Shown here piece by piece: positions 45,674 through 52,508 of a DNA stretch of 64,000 nucleotides. The position numbers and the translations under genes were made by a program. Position 1 is the first letter of the stretch, and each line of letters begins with the position of its first letter. The notes beneath the pieces were generated by a model that was not told the DNA's origin, searched no databases, and was given only the letters and a program-made list of their open reading frames with translations. Origin of the DNA: a virus; IMG/VR virus record IMGVR_UViG_3300022752_000032, positions 39,450-103,449 of that record; one strand, given 5' to 3'.

Positions 45674-45675
45674 TT

Positions 45676-45822
45676 TTACTTTTTACCCTTCTGTAGTTTC
45701 TCGGTTAGTTCTTGGTTCTCTCTAAATAAAGCACCATACTTTACGATAGAGAGCACCATTACAAAGCATGAACAAGCAAGCGCAATAATAATAGCGACCA
45801 TTGTTCCCGTGTCAAGTATCAT
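45676..45822 (-). CDS. Small membrane/coiled-coil protein, 48 aa
   Basis: MILDTGTMVAIIIALACSCF then helix and RENQELTEKLQKGKK. One N-terminal hydrophobic segment followed by a heptad helix, like Rz-type or antiholin proteins. Ends in GKK-stop formed at the A-rich motif, two bases before the next ATG. Confidence 0.55.
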   Translation of the reverse strand: MILDTGTMVAIIIALACSCFVMVLSIVKYGALFRENQELTEKLQKGKK

Positions 45823-45823
45823 A

Positions 45824-46111
45824 TTATTTCTCACTTCCTACTAGTTGTGGGGCTATATCTATTTCCTCTAGGTGAAAGATATACCCTTCTCTGTCTTTTT
45901 TCCTCGTGGCGCAGTAGATAAAAGTCCTACTTTCTTTGTTTTCCTCTAAGCAATAGAACGGTGCATGCTCTCCTGTTCTATCTTCATAAATCTTAAAATA
46001 GAACTTATTACTTTCTTTCCCTTTCCCTTTCCAAGACTCAAGAACTGTCCAGTTAGGAACTTCGTTCCATTTCTCAGTTAGTTTTTCAAGGTGATTATGC
46101 GTATCAGACAT
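45824..46111 (-). CDS. Hypothetical protein, 95 aa
   Basis: Soluble; mid segment has GKGKESNKFYFKIYEDRTGE followed by FYCLEENKESRTFIYCATRK. Start ATG shares a base with the stop of the gene upstream (TAATG). No family recognised; it lies between coiled-coil and membrane genes of the cassette. Confidence 0.7.
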   Translation of the reverse strand: MSDTHNHLEKLTEKWNEVPNWTVLESWKGKGKESNKFYFKIYEDRTGEHAPFYCLEENKESRTFIYCATRKKDREGYIFHLEEIDIAPQLVGSEK

Positions 46112-46323
46112 TAGTTTGCCTTCATTTCTGACTGCAATTTTTCTATTTCTTGTTTTAACAGTTCTATCTTTTCTTGAGTAGTCGGCTTTGGAGTGCCACC
46201 TAACTCAATCATTTTTGCTCGGTATATTTCATCATATTCAGCACGGTGGCGCTTGATTAGTTCTACCCTTGCAAAACTTTGTGCCGCTACACCCGGTTGA
46301 AATTTCTTTGGCTCTATATTCAC
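46111..46323 (-). CDS. Small helical protein, 70 aa
   Basis: GTG start overlapping the stop of the next gene upstream (GTGA). C-terminal coiled coil (EKIELLKQEIEKLQSEMKAN). Function unknown. Confidence 0.68.
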   Translation of the reverse strand: MNIEPKKFQPGVAAQSFARVELIKRHRAEYDEIYRAKMIELGGTPKPTTQEKIELLKQEIEKLQSEMKAN

Positions 46324-46475
46324 GGATAGAGCAAATCTAGGCAGAATTGGTTCATCTGCTCTGTCGGCACTTTACACATATCAGGTGTAGTTGCGTTGTT
46401 AGCCCAAACAATAAGACCAACTACCACAAGTGCTACTACCACTCTGCGTCTAATATACTTTGCCTTCGTTTTCAT
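46320..46475 (-). CDS. 51-aa signal-anchor protein
   Basis: MKTKAKYIRRR then a strong hydrophobic helix (VVVALVVVGLIVWAN) and a short outside tail with two cysteines (DMCKVPTEQMNQFCLDLL). ATG at 46475 with AAGGGGAC upstream and a good promoter at 46517-46544. A possible spanin-like or signal-anchor protein of the lysis cassette. Confidence 0.62.
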   Translation of the reverse strand: MKTKAKYIRRRVVVALVVVGLIVWANNATTPDMCKVPTEQMNQFCLDLLYP

Positions 46476-46516
46476 TTAGGTCCCCTTAGTCCTATTGACA
46501 ATTTGCCAATAAGATA

Positions 46517-46544
46517 ATTATACAGACTTTCCTGACAAAATCAA
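46517..46544 (-). promoter_or_regulatory. Promoter of the tiny-gene/lysis cassette
   Basis: -10 TATAAT (perfect, 46517-46522), -35 TTGATT (46539-46544), 16-base spacer containing GTCAGGAAAGTC. A second GTCAGGAAGG copy lies just upstream. Confidence 0.68.
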
Positions 46545-46571
46545 CCTTCCTGACTTTCGGCGTGTCGCCTA

Positions 46572-47102
46572 TTAGTTTCTCCAAGCCTCAACGCTTGCCT
46601 CTTTAAGCCACTTCTCAAAGCGACCATTAAATAGGGCGTGCTTGCTTCTCTTGGTTCTAATCAAGTTAATGGCTTCATCTGCCGTATAACCTTCACGAAT
46701 AAGAACTAGAGCCATGATTAAACCTGAGCGGTTCATACCTGCTTGGCAACGAATTAAGACACGCTGACCACGCTTCCAATCCTCATGTGCCATGCGAACA
46801 ATTCCTTGTAGGTCATTTGGGTCAAAGTCTGCCATGTCGCTGTCATAAAATCCGAAACGGATTTCTTTGACAAACCAATCAACAGGATTAGCCCAAGCGT
46901 ATGCCGTAATTACCAAATCAAAATCCTTCTTAGTAATTGCTGGAGTTGCTAGTTGGTCGTGTATGTCATCATCATCAGTTCCACCCTGCCATAAGCCGGG
47001 AAGAACCTCTGACCATAACTCTTTTGGATAGTCAATCGTATAAGAGCGTGGTGCTATTTTTGTTTCTAATAGTTCTATTGCTTCATCTTGTAAAGAAAAC
47101 AT
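46572..47102 (-). CDS. Dual-specificity phosphatase-like protein
   Basis: 176 aa. PTP signature CQAGMNRS (C119, R125, S126) after VLIR; N-terminal LWSEVLPGLWQGG and a conserved Asp-containing FYDSDMADFDP loop fit dual-specificity phosphatases. Good start at 47102 with AAAGAAAGGGGGG upstream and a promoter at 47126-47154. Phage-encoded DSPs are uncommon; it may act on host phospho-signalling. Confidence 0.82.
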   Translation of the reverse strand: MFSLQDEAIELLETKIAPRSYTIDYPKELWSEVLPGLWQGGTDDDDIHDQLATPAITKKDFDLVITAYAWANPVDWFVKEIRFGFYDSDMADFDPNDLQGIVRMAHEDWKRGQRVLIRCQAGMNRSGLIMALVLIREGYTADEAINLIRTKRSKHALFNGRFEKWLKEASVEAWRN

Positions 47103-47125
47103 TTAGTTCCCCCCTTTCTTTTTGT

Positions 47126-47154
47126 ATTTTAGTAAATAATTAGACTTTTGTCAA
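47126..47154 (-). promoter_or_regulatory. Promoter for phosphatase gene
   Basis: TTGACA (47149-47154), 17-base spacer, TAAAAT (47126-47131). Confidence 0.7.
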
Positions 47155-47316
47155 ATTACTTTTTTTATCTAATTGTTTTTGTATTGCCTTGTTTATTATA
47201 TTGTTTAAGAAATCAGCAGTTGCTTGATACTCCTTAGCACTACGGCGTCTTTTGTGCCTCATGTGTTTAATACGACCATAAGTTCCTACTATCGCACTAT
47301 CAGGTAAGCCTCTCAT
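47140..47316 (-). CDS. Basic small protein, 58 aa
   Basis: Start chosen at ATG 47316 (MRGLPDSAIVG), with AAAGGGGG seven bases upstream; the longer frame begins further up without a ribosome site. Rich in Lys/Arg (KHMRHKRRRSAKEYQ). Possible nucleic-acid binding; unknown. Promoter at 47348-47376. Confidence 0.68.
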   Translation of the reverse strand: MRGLPDSAIVGTYGRIKHMRHKRRRSAKEYQATADFLNNIINKAIQKQLDKKSNLTKV

Positions 47317-47347
47317 TGAGTCCCCCTTTCTCCTACCTTGTTTCGTA

Positions 47348-47376
47348 AGATTAGCACCTTCCTGACTTTTTGTCAA
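47348..47376 (-). promoter_or_regulatory. Promoter with GTCAGGAAGGTG spacer
   Basis: TTGACA (47371-47376), 17-base spacer AAAAGTCAGGAAGGTGC, TAATCT (47348-47353). Confidence 0.72.
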
Positions 47377-47494
47377 GAAGGCAACAATTTCCATAGTTGA
47401 CCTTCAGAAAAAGCGCTGACTTCCTACGCTCACTTTGAGCCCGCTTTGAAATCTACAAACAACTTACGCAGCGGCAAATAGCCAGGCTGCTGTA

Positions 47495-47550
47495 TTTTTT
47501 TACTTTTTGCTATGACCATGCTGTTGTCAGTCCAGATTTACAAACAACTT
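47495..47550 (-). repeat. Composite intergenic repeat, site A
   Basis: Minus strand: AAGTTGTTTG box (5' T of TTGTTT at 47547) and AGCAAAAAGTAAAAAA box (TAGC 5' T at 47512) with 35-base spacing. A third AAGTTGTTTGTA copy is at 47454-47463. It lies after a terminator, between two transcription units. Confidence 0.75.
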
Positions 47551-47597
47551 TTGGATCTGCATACCGCCTAGACGAAAAAAATGTAAAGGTTTTTACA

Positions 47598-47630
47598 ATA
47601 AAAAAACTCCCTGCCGTAAGGCAAGGAGTT
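47598..47630 (-). terminator. Rho-independent terminator
   Basis: AACTCCTTGCC / GGCAGGGAGTT stem followed by TTTTTTTA on the minus strand, after the genes at 47645-48045. Confidence 0.85.
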
Positions 47631-47644
47631 AGTTTGATTTTATG

Positions 47645-47737
47645 TTAGGCAGATTCGCAGTCGTGTCCGTAGGCGTATTCCTCACGAGTCATTGTTTGTG
47701 AGCACTCTACGCACTTTATTGTTAGTAGATTTATCAT
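47645..47737 (-). CDS. 30-aa CxxC...GHxC microprotein
   Basis: MINLLTIKCVECSQTMTREE ... GHDCESA. Zinc-type C-x2-C ... H-x-C. TAATG coupling with 47737-48045. Confidence 0.55.
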   Translation of the reverse strand: MINLLTIKCVECSQTMTREEYAYGHDCESA

Positions 47738-48045
47738 TAGTTCCCCTCGTATTCTTCATGTTCACCCTGTCCTATTAGGATTTCGAAGCCAGCGTTTGGA
47801 TCTATGTGGTTAGTAGTAACCGCTTGAATAAATCTAAGCCCGCAAGAATTTGAATACCAGTTTTGCAAGGTTGTTAGCATTTCTTCAGGTGTGCAATATG
47901 TGCTTCTAATTAGTGGGTCATACTCGTAGCCACGCATTGTTTCTACCTGCTCATCGTCCATTAGCAAGTAAATCTTGTGGCAACTATCCCAAGCGATAGC
48001 CTTAGCATCGCCAACTCTTTCTTTTACTAGGTCGAAGTTCGCCAT
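47737..48045 (-). CDS. Hypothetical protein, 102 aa
   Basis: MANFDLVKERVGDAKAIAWD; two cysteines and helix-rich body. AAAGAGGGGGAAATAAA ribosome site and promoter at 48071-48099. No family recognised; a small regulator or inhibitor is possible. Confidence 0.7.
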   Translation of the reverse strand: MANFDLVKERVGDAKAIAWDSCHKIYLLMDDEQVETMRGYEYDPLIRSTYCTPEEMLTTLQNWYSNSCGLRFIQAVTTNHIDPNAGFEILIGQGEHEEYEGN

Positions 48046-48070
48046 TTTATTTCCCCCTCTTTCAATACAG

Positions 48071-48099
48071 ATACTATCATGTTAATAAGTTGTTGGCAA
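48071..48099 (-). promoter_or_regulatory. TTGCCA-17-TAGTAT promoter
   Basis: TTGCCA (48094-48099), 17-base spacer, TAGTAT (48071-48076). The same hexamers, spacing and downstream CTG occur at 51197-51225. Confidence 0.6.
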
Positions 48100-48141
48100 G
48101 TATGTTGCTCTGGTGTTTCTTCCTAGCAAAAAGTAAAAAAA
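48090..48141 (+). repeat. Composite intergenic repeat, inverted copy
   Basis: Here the pair is on the plus strand: AAGTTGTTGG (TTGTT 5' T at 48090) then TAGCAAAAAGTAAAAAAA (TAGC 5' T at 48124), spacing 34. All other pairs found are on the minus strand. Confidence 0.65.
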
Positions 48142-48182
48142 TATATCTTCAGGTGTCAGTTGAGTCAGATCGAAACAACTTT

Positions 48183-48755
48183 TTAAGATCCGAAGTGCTG
48201 TACCGCAATATTGATCGGCAGCCCTGTGCTTGGATCTAACTTGGCAGCGATAGTTATTGCTTGTCTAATAACATTCTTGGCTGTGCCTAAGGTTTTCTTT
48301 TTGCTGTCTAGGCTTGCCAGCATTGCTCCCATTGCGTATCCACCACCAGAACCTATGGCATATACGCCTGTTTCATCATGTGCCCAAGAATAGTCATCAC
48401 CAATTTCGTAGATAGTTCCATTAACCGCAACCATTACTTGAGAGTCATGCTCTCCATCTTTGCTGTAAGAGTTTTCCTCGAAGCAGTGTTTCATATCTTG
48501 GATAAAGACTGAGGAGATAAACTTGTCTAACTTTGCCCCGTAAAGGTTTGGATTTATGGCAGGTGGCTTAAAAACATGTGTAAGTATGTTAATGGCACGC
48601 ATATCTCCAGCCGCGCCAATTAAGTATGGACCGTTTCTATTTACTTTTCCATTGTCTTTAGGCAGCGTATAGATCTTGCTATTGTCTTCAGTCAGTCTTG
48701 CGTCATACCCTATGGCAGCCCAGTTCTCTCCCTGTATCGCTGCAATAGTTGTCAT
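48183..48755 (-). CDS. Proteasome-beta/HslV-like Ntn peptidase
   Basis: 190 aa. After the initiator Met comes T-T-I (nucleophile Thr1 = residue 2), then Asp17 (GYDARL) and Lys at 32 or 36, and GVYAIGSGGGYAMGA as in HslV/20S beta subunits. HslV-type fold and length. No cognate AAA unfoldase is adjacent, although the MoxR pair lies elsewhere. ATG at 48755 with a weak GGGGAAAAG leader; preceded by an A-rich 16-mer. Confidence 0.85.
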   Translation of the reverse strand: MTTIAAIQGENWAAIGYDARLTEDNSKIYTLPKDNGKVNRNGPYLIGAAGDMRAINILTHVFKPPAINPNLYGAKLDKFISSVFIQDMKHCFEENSYSKDGEHDSQVMVAVNGTIYEIGDDYSWAHDETGVYAIGSGGGYAMGAMLASLDSKKKTLGTAKNVIRQAITIAAKLDPSTGLPINIAVQHFGS

Positions 48756-48787
48756 AGTCTTTTCCCCAATTGTTTTTTACTTTTTGC

Positions 48788-49033
48788 TTAGTCTAAAAAC
48801 CCGTCCCACAAGTCTTCTCTAAGTTTTTCATACTTATCTCCGTGATATCCATTGTTTCTTGCAGAAATATCTTCATCTCTAAGTAGAGAGTCTAGCGAAA
48901 GAACAGCAGTAAAGTCCCTCTCGTCAAACATGATAACAATTTTTGTATCTCCATCAGCGGGATCATCAACAAGGGCGGCAATAAAGGGAACGGCAGAACC
49001 ATTTGAGTGGTAATACTTATCTACAATCTCCAT
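48788..49033 (-). CDS. Hypothetical acidic protein, 81 aa
   Basis: Acidic, beta then helix; MFDERDFTAVLSLDSLL. No family. The stop is directly followed by AAGCAAAAAGTAAAAAA. Confidence 0.65.
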   Translation of the reverse strand: MEIVDKYYHSNGSAVPFIAALVDDPADGDTKIVIMFDERDFTAVLSLDSLLRDEDISARNNGYHGDKYEKLREDLWDGFLD

Positions 49034-49086
49034 GGTTAAAAAATACCCTACTCTCGAAAGGGTGATTTTGTTGGATTAAACACCAA

Positions 49087-49108
49087 ACCCCCCAGATCGG
49101 TGGGGGGT
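49087..49108 (-). terminator. Candidate terminator
   Basis: Perfect ACCCCCCA / TGGGGGGT hairpin with a six-base loop, followed on the minus strand by TTTGGTGTTT. T-run is interrupted. Confidence 0.6.
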
Positions 49109-49227
49109 CGGCGGAGCAAGAAGGGGTGTTTTCTGCTCTCAACTCGGGACGGAAAAGGGGATTAACCGCTACCCAAGGTGAGAATTAGTTTAGCCTGATT
49201 TTTTACTTTTTATTTGCTCAGGTGCTC

Positions 49228-49575
49228 TTAAATCTTATCAACTATGGATATAGGGACTACGGCATTGGCAGAGTAAATCTCCCCCTTCGAGTTTGTTCTA
49301 GCGAACCTACCTTTAGGTTTATCAAAAGTAATAGTGATTTTACTTCTCCTAATAGCAACCACAGTTCCCTCATCTCCTATCAAAGACTTAGTTCCGCAAC
49401 TACTATTTAGAACAATCCTATCTCCAACTACAAAATCCTTTATATCCGCATCTGCCCTCACGATACTTAATCGCTCCTCTATAAGTTTTTTAAGGGGAAC
49501 TAGTTGTTTGTCTAGTTCTCCTCTAGAAACGGCATTACAGGTTTCATCAAACAAGTCTATGGAAGTCTTAATCAT
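49228..49575 (-). CDS. SH3/KOW-like protein, 115 aa
   Basis: The C-terminal half is beta-rich with FVVGDRIVLNSSCGTKSL and EGTVVAIRRSKITITF, like a KOW/SH3 barrel. N-terminal helix. Overlaps the gene upstream by eight bases. Role unknown. Confidence 0.68.
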   Translation of the reverse strand: MIKTSIDLFDETCNAVSRGELDKQLVPLKKLIEERLSIVRADADIKDFVVGDRIVLNSSCGTKSLIGDEGTVVAIRRSKITITFDKPKGRFARTNSKGEIYSANAVVPISIVDKI

Positions 49576-49816
49576 CTTTTATTTTCATCTCCTCTTCTAA
49601 CATCACTTTTAAGATTTCTAATTTTATTATGTGATACCTGCTTCTCTTCTTGTCAAAGTTGTCCGCAATCAAAAATTCTGTGTGATACTTAATCATTTCA
49701 AGTATCCTTTCTTTCTTAGAAAGTTTTCCAAATCTGTCGTATTCGTCTTTAGCAGGTCTTGTTAATTGTGCCTTTGTTTGCGACCTTATTGATATGCTTT
49801 GTTTTGTTTCGCTCAT
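49568..49816 (-). CDS. Helical hypothetical protein, 82 aa
   Basis: Basic, helix-rich: KDEYDRFGKLSKKERILEMI ... LEILKVMLEEEMK. Overlaps both neighbours by a few bases; operon gene of unknown role. Confidence 0.66.
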   Translation of the reverse strand: MSETKQSISIRSQTKAQLTRPAKDEYDRFGKLSKKERILEMIKYHTEFLIADNFDKKRSRYHIIKLEILKVMLEEEMKIKDD

Positions 49817-50034
49817 ACTTCTACCCCTTCTTCATCTACAACCCCAATACTATTAGCAACTGACGCTACATCAAAGCCGTAGTATTCGTTCATGAATACA
49901 GACGCAACACGAACCGCAAAGTCATTATCTACTTCGCCCTCATTTCTTAGTTTCTCATCTAAGACTACAGTAGTCATTAGCGTAAAAAAATCACCAACAA
50001 ACATTACTGTTCGGCTTGGAAGTATGTTATCCAT
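49813..50034 (-). CDS. Hypothetical protein, 73 aa
   Basis: MDNILPSRTVMFVGDFFTLM; acidic C-terminus. Overlaps the 55-aa gene upstream (ATGGATAA). No family recognised. Confidence 0.66.
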   Translation of the reverse strand: MDNILPSRTVMFVGDFFTLMTTVVLDEKLRNEGEVDNDFAVRVASVFMNEYYGFDVASVANSIGVVDEEGVEV

Positions 50035-50194
50035 CTATTCCCTTTTCATAGTCAATCAAAGCCTTGAGTTGTTTCTCAGTTATCACACTAGTTAATCTAC
50101 CAACTAGATACTCAACAGCGTTCTTTCCGTAGTTATCTCTTACCAACTTAGCAAGAGTATCTACTGTGTATTCCAACTCTACTTCTTTAATCAT
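50027..50194 (-). CDS. Small helical protein, 55 aa
   Basis: MIKEVELEYTVDTLAKLVRD ... ITEKQLKALIDYEKGI. Amphipathic helices. Stop overlaps the next start by eight bases. Function unknown. Confidence 0.62.
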   Translation of the reverse strand: MIKEVELEYTVDTLAKLVRDNYGKNAVEYLVGRLTSVITEKQLKALIDYEKGIDG

Positions 50195-50199
50195 AGTTA

Positions 50200-50412
50200 T
50201 TACACCCTTTCCTTAACTGTCTGATAAATCATGTCGTAAGAATTTGTTAGACATGGAATTACAGACTCATACTCGTTAGCAACTTCAGCAAATACTTTAT
50301 CCGAAACCTCAAAGTGTTCGCCAATATAATACTGATAGATAACAGGCGAGTCTAAATTCTCTACCTTCATCAAGTTGTCAATCAACTCTCTAACTGTAAT
50401 GTGCCCAGCCAT
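50200..50412 (-). CDS. Hypothetical protein, 70 aa
   Basis: MAGHITVRELIDNLMKVENL then VIYQYYIGEHFEVSDKVF; resembles small phage proteins with a TVxEL/LI-N-L-x helix. Close to both neighbours. Confidence 0.66.
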   Translation of the reverse strand: MAGHITVRELIDNLMKVENLDSPVIYQYYIGEHFEVSDKVFAEVANEYESVIPCLTNSYDMIYQTVKERV

Positions 50413-50414
50413 GA

Positions 50415-50666
50415 TTACTCCTGCTCTCTTAAATGTTCAGCAATTGTTTCGGGGTCAGCCCCAGCGGTGATAAGCACCTTGCGCCAAAGGTTAGCAACTC
50501 CAATTTTGGTATCCATTAGAAAGAATAATTTATCCATAGAAGTATCCTTTTTATTTTTCCAGCCATCTATATCAGAGCCAAGCATTTCTAATAGCAATGC
50601 CAAACCCATATTTACGAAGCCCGCTTCCTCTTCGTTTAACTTTAGTTCTAATACCTCAGAGTTCAT
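50415..50666 (-). CDS. Hypothetical protein, 83 aa
   Basis: LKLNEEEAGFVNMGLALLLE ... DPETIAEHLREQE. Acidic and helical. Ribosome site AAAGGGGAAAC before ATG 50666; promoter at 50693-50721. Confidence 0.66.
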   Translation of the reverse strand: MNSEVLELKLNEEEAGFVNMGLALLLEMLGSDIDGWKNKKDTSMDKLFFLMDTKIGVANLWRKVLITAGADPETIAEHLREQE

Positions 50667-50692
50667 TTGTTTCCCCTTTCCCTGATATCCGT

Positions 50693-50721
50693 ATTATTAC
50701 ATACTTTAGTCAATAAGTCAA
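50693..50721 (-). promoter_or_regulatory. TTGACT-17-AATAAT promoter
   Basis: TTGACT (50716-50721), 17-base spacer ending TATGT, AATAAT (50693-50698). The TATGxAATAAT element recurs at 56.3 and 57.9 kb. Confidence 0.6.
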
Positions 50722-50733
50722 ACTACCTAATAA

Positions 50734-51189
50734 CTATATATTCCATTGACCCATCATTTTTCTAGATAATTCAATTCCGTCGTTGTCTAATTCCCAACAG
50801 CCCCAACTAATTGGCTCTGCTTGAGAATCAAATGTTAAATACAACTCATAATTTAAGTTATCGCCCAACCATAAACAAGCCTTATCCATCCATTCAGAGG
50901 CTTCATCTTCGTATCTTGCGGGAAGAGTTTCATCAAATTGTCTAGCGGTTAAATCAATTATCACTCCGCTTAATCCATAACTGTATAAAAATCTTTCATT
51001 ACCCTCTTGACCTATATCGGTGTAGATAGCCCAATGCTCTCTTTTTCCATAATTTGCACCAGTAATTCTAATTAAACCTTGATTATGTTTTTTTGCATAA
51101 AGTTTTGATTGCCACAAGCATTGACCAAACGCTTTAACCGGGTCGGCTATGCCTCTCGACATCAATCTTGGTGTTTTATTTATTTTCAT
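50734..51189 (-). CDS. Hypothetical protein, 151 aa, probably leaderless
   Basis: Start chosen at ATG 51189 (MKINKTPRLMSRG) because a promoter at 51197-51225 would place transcription start at this codon; an ATG at 51210 lies inside the spacer. The protein has a WGCWELDNDGIELSRKMMG end and a KREHWAIYTDIGQE segment and looks like an actinophage conserved protein. Function unknown. Confidence 0.68.
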   Translation of the reverse strand: MKINKTPRLMSRGIADPVKAFGQCLWQSKLYAKKHNQGLIRITGANYGKREHWAIYTDIGQEGNERFLYSYGLSGVIIDLTARQFDETLPARYEDEASEWMDKACLWLGDNLNYELYLTFDSQAEPISWGCWELDNDGIELSRKMMGQWNI

Positions 51190-51196
51190 AAAGCAG

Positions 51197-51225
51197 ATAC
51201 TAACAGACATGTCCTACTTTGGCAA
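51197..51225 (-). promoter_or_regulatory. Leaderless-type TTGCCA-17-TAGTAT promoter
   Basis: TTGCCA (51220-51225), spacer 17, TAGTAT (51197-51202), then seven bases to ATG 51189. Confidence 0.62.
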
Positions 51226-51263
51226 GTTGTTCTTAGTCGTGTCGCACTGGGCATCTTGGTAAA

Positions 51264-51279
51264 TTTTTACTTTTTGCTA
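51264..51279 (-). repeat. A-rich 16-mer copy
   Basis: TAGCAAAAAGTAAAAAT on the minus strand, just after the terminator at 51292-51316. A plus-strand AAGTTGTTC box lies 35 bases away on the other side. Confidence 0.6.
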
Positions 51280-51291
51280 TTACCGCATAAA

Positions 51292-51316
51292 GAAAAACCC
51301 CGCACTCAAGCGGGGC
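51292..51316 (-). terminator. Rho-independent terminator
   Basis: GCCCCGC / GCGGGGT stem with a six-base loop and TTTTTC, after the TPR-like gene. Confidence 0.82.
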
Positions 51317-51329
51317 TTCTCCTTTTATT

Positions 51330-51794
51330 TTAGATTTCTTTTTCTGCGTGTTTCTTTGTGTCGGCAATTACTTTACTGTGGATAGCACTTCTCATCTCGG
51401 AGAAAGCACTTGCTTCCCAAGCGGTTTCATAAACACGAACTAAAAGTTTTGTTAGTGGGTGTTTATCATCTATCTCTAACGCTTTATTTAGGTTATCTAA
51501 AGCAAGTTCGCTTTCCTCGTTCTCATATAAAAACGCTGAATAAATTGCGTATAGGTCAAGAAGTTCTGAACTATCCACTTCACTTATCATTTTTTTACAT
51601 AGAGAAATCATAAAAGGTAGTCCAAAGTCTTTCGGCATACCCATAAAGTAATCACGAAGTAGTAAATTTTTACTTAATGCTTTACTAGATATTTCTAACG
51701 CTTCTTTGTCTAACTCATTTGTTTCCATAAAGTTAGTGGCAAGAAAGTTAAAAGATTTTACTGCTTCACCTATTGTTATTGTCTTTGTAGTCAT
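51330..51794 (-). CDS. TPR-like helical protein, 154 aa
   Basis: The C-terminal half has a TPR-like block (LLDLYAIYSAFLYENEESEL then ALDNLNKALEIDDKHPL). The N-terminal half is helical. May be a protein-interaction or chaperone-type subunit. Family assignment uncertain. It ends at a strong terminator and begins just before another. Confidence 0.6.
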   Translation of the reverse strand: MTTKTITIGEAVKSFNFLATNFMETNELDKEALEISSKALSKNLLLRDYFMGMPKDFGLPFMISLCKKMISEVDSSELLDLYAIYSAFLYENEESELALDNLNKALEIDDKHPLTKLLVRVYETAWEASAFSEMRSAIHSKVIADTKKHAEKEI

Positions 51795-51815
51795 TTTTCC
51801 CCTTGTTGTTGGGAA

Positions 51816-51838
51816 ACCCCCGCAATTAAGCGGGGGCT
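51816..51838. terminator. Bidirectional terminator
   Basis: CCCCCGC / GCGGGGG stem with T-rich flanks on both strands, between two genes of the same direction. Confidence 0.78.
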
Positions 51839-51850
51839 TCTTTTTAATTA

Positions 51851-52255
51851 TTACCGAGTTGTTTTTAGAATTGTGTTGGTGCTTTGTGAAGTGAAAGCCT
51901 CAACAAGTGGTAGAAGTTCAGGATTTTCCTGTAAAAACTTTTCTTTATCAAAGTTCGTGCGAGTTTGTGTTCCTACTTTGATAACGGAAACTCCGTCAAT
52001 AGTGCCTTCCTCTGCGACACCTATCCATTTATCGCCTACCTTCTTGTATCCAAGAAGTGAGTAGATTTCGGATTGTAGTTCTTTGTATTGGGCTTCTAAG
52101 GTTGCCTTGTCTGCCTTGTTTGCCTCGAACTTCGCTAGAAGTTCTTTAGCATTAGTTTCGTCAAGAGCGATTACTTTTGTATCGTTCTTGATAGTTGTAG
52201 TTGTAGAGCGAATTGCTACTACTGTATCTACAACACCTTTGACTTTATTAGTCAT
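51851..52255 (-). CDS. Phage accessory protein with QTRTNFD block
   Basis: 134 aa. Helical N-terminal half; then GTIDGVSVIKVGTQTRTNFD and an LLPLVEAFTSQSTN end. This block is like the C-terminal segment seen next to phage recombination nucleases (YqaJ-type neighbourhoods). Start with AAAGGAAAA. Promoter at 52310-52338. Confidence 0.65.
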   Translation of the reverse strand: MTNKVKGVVDTVVAIRSTTTTIKNDTKVIALDETNAKELLAKFEANKADKATLEAQYKELQSEIYSLLGYKKVGDKWIGVAEEGTIDGVSVIKVGTQTRTNFDKEKFLQENPELLPLVEAFTSQSTNTILKTTR

Positions 52256-52309
52256 TGTGTCTTTTTTCCTTTCGTTTTTGTAAGAGAGAGTTTCTCACTT
52301 ACATAACGC

Positions 52310-52338
52310 ACAATACGCCCTTGTTCTAGGAAAGTCAA
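52310..52338 (-). promoter_or_regulatory. TTGACT-17-TATTGT promoter
   Basis: TTGACT (52333-52338), 17-base spacer, TATTGT (52310-52315). Confidence 0.65.
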
Positions 52339-52397
52339 GTCTAAAAGTCAGGAAAGTCTAAAATATTTTTATGGACCTGGCAGCGGCAGCCAAGTGA

Positions 52398-52450
52398 TTT
52401 TTTTACTTTTTGCTATGTTAGAGCCGCCAGGGCCGCAGACTTCCAAACAA
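52398..52450 (-). repeat. Composite intergenic repeat, site B
   Basis: TTGTTTGG box (5' T 52450) and TAGCAAAAAGTAAAAAAA (5' T 52415), 35 bases apart, after a GC-rich spacer. Confidence 0.75.
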
Positions 52451-52455
52451 CTTTT

Positions 52456-52500
52456 ACAAAAAAAAAGAAGATCCAGCGTTAGCCAGATCTTCTTTTGTGG
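52456..52500 (-). terminator. Rho-independent terminator
   Basis: GAAGATC / GATCTTC stem with inner GGC/GC pairs and an eight-base T-run on the minus strand; ends the DUF3846 gene. Confidence 0.82.
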
Positions 52501-52508
52501 GAAGTTTA

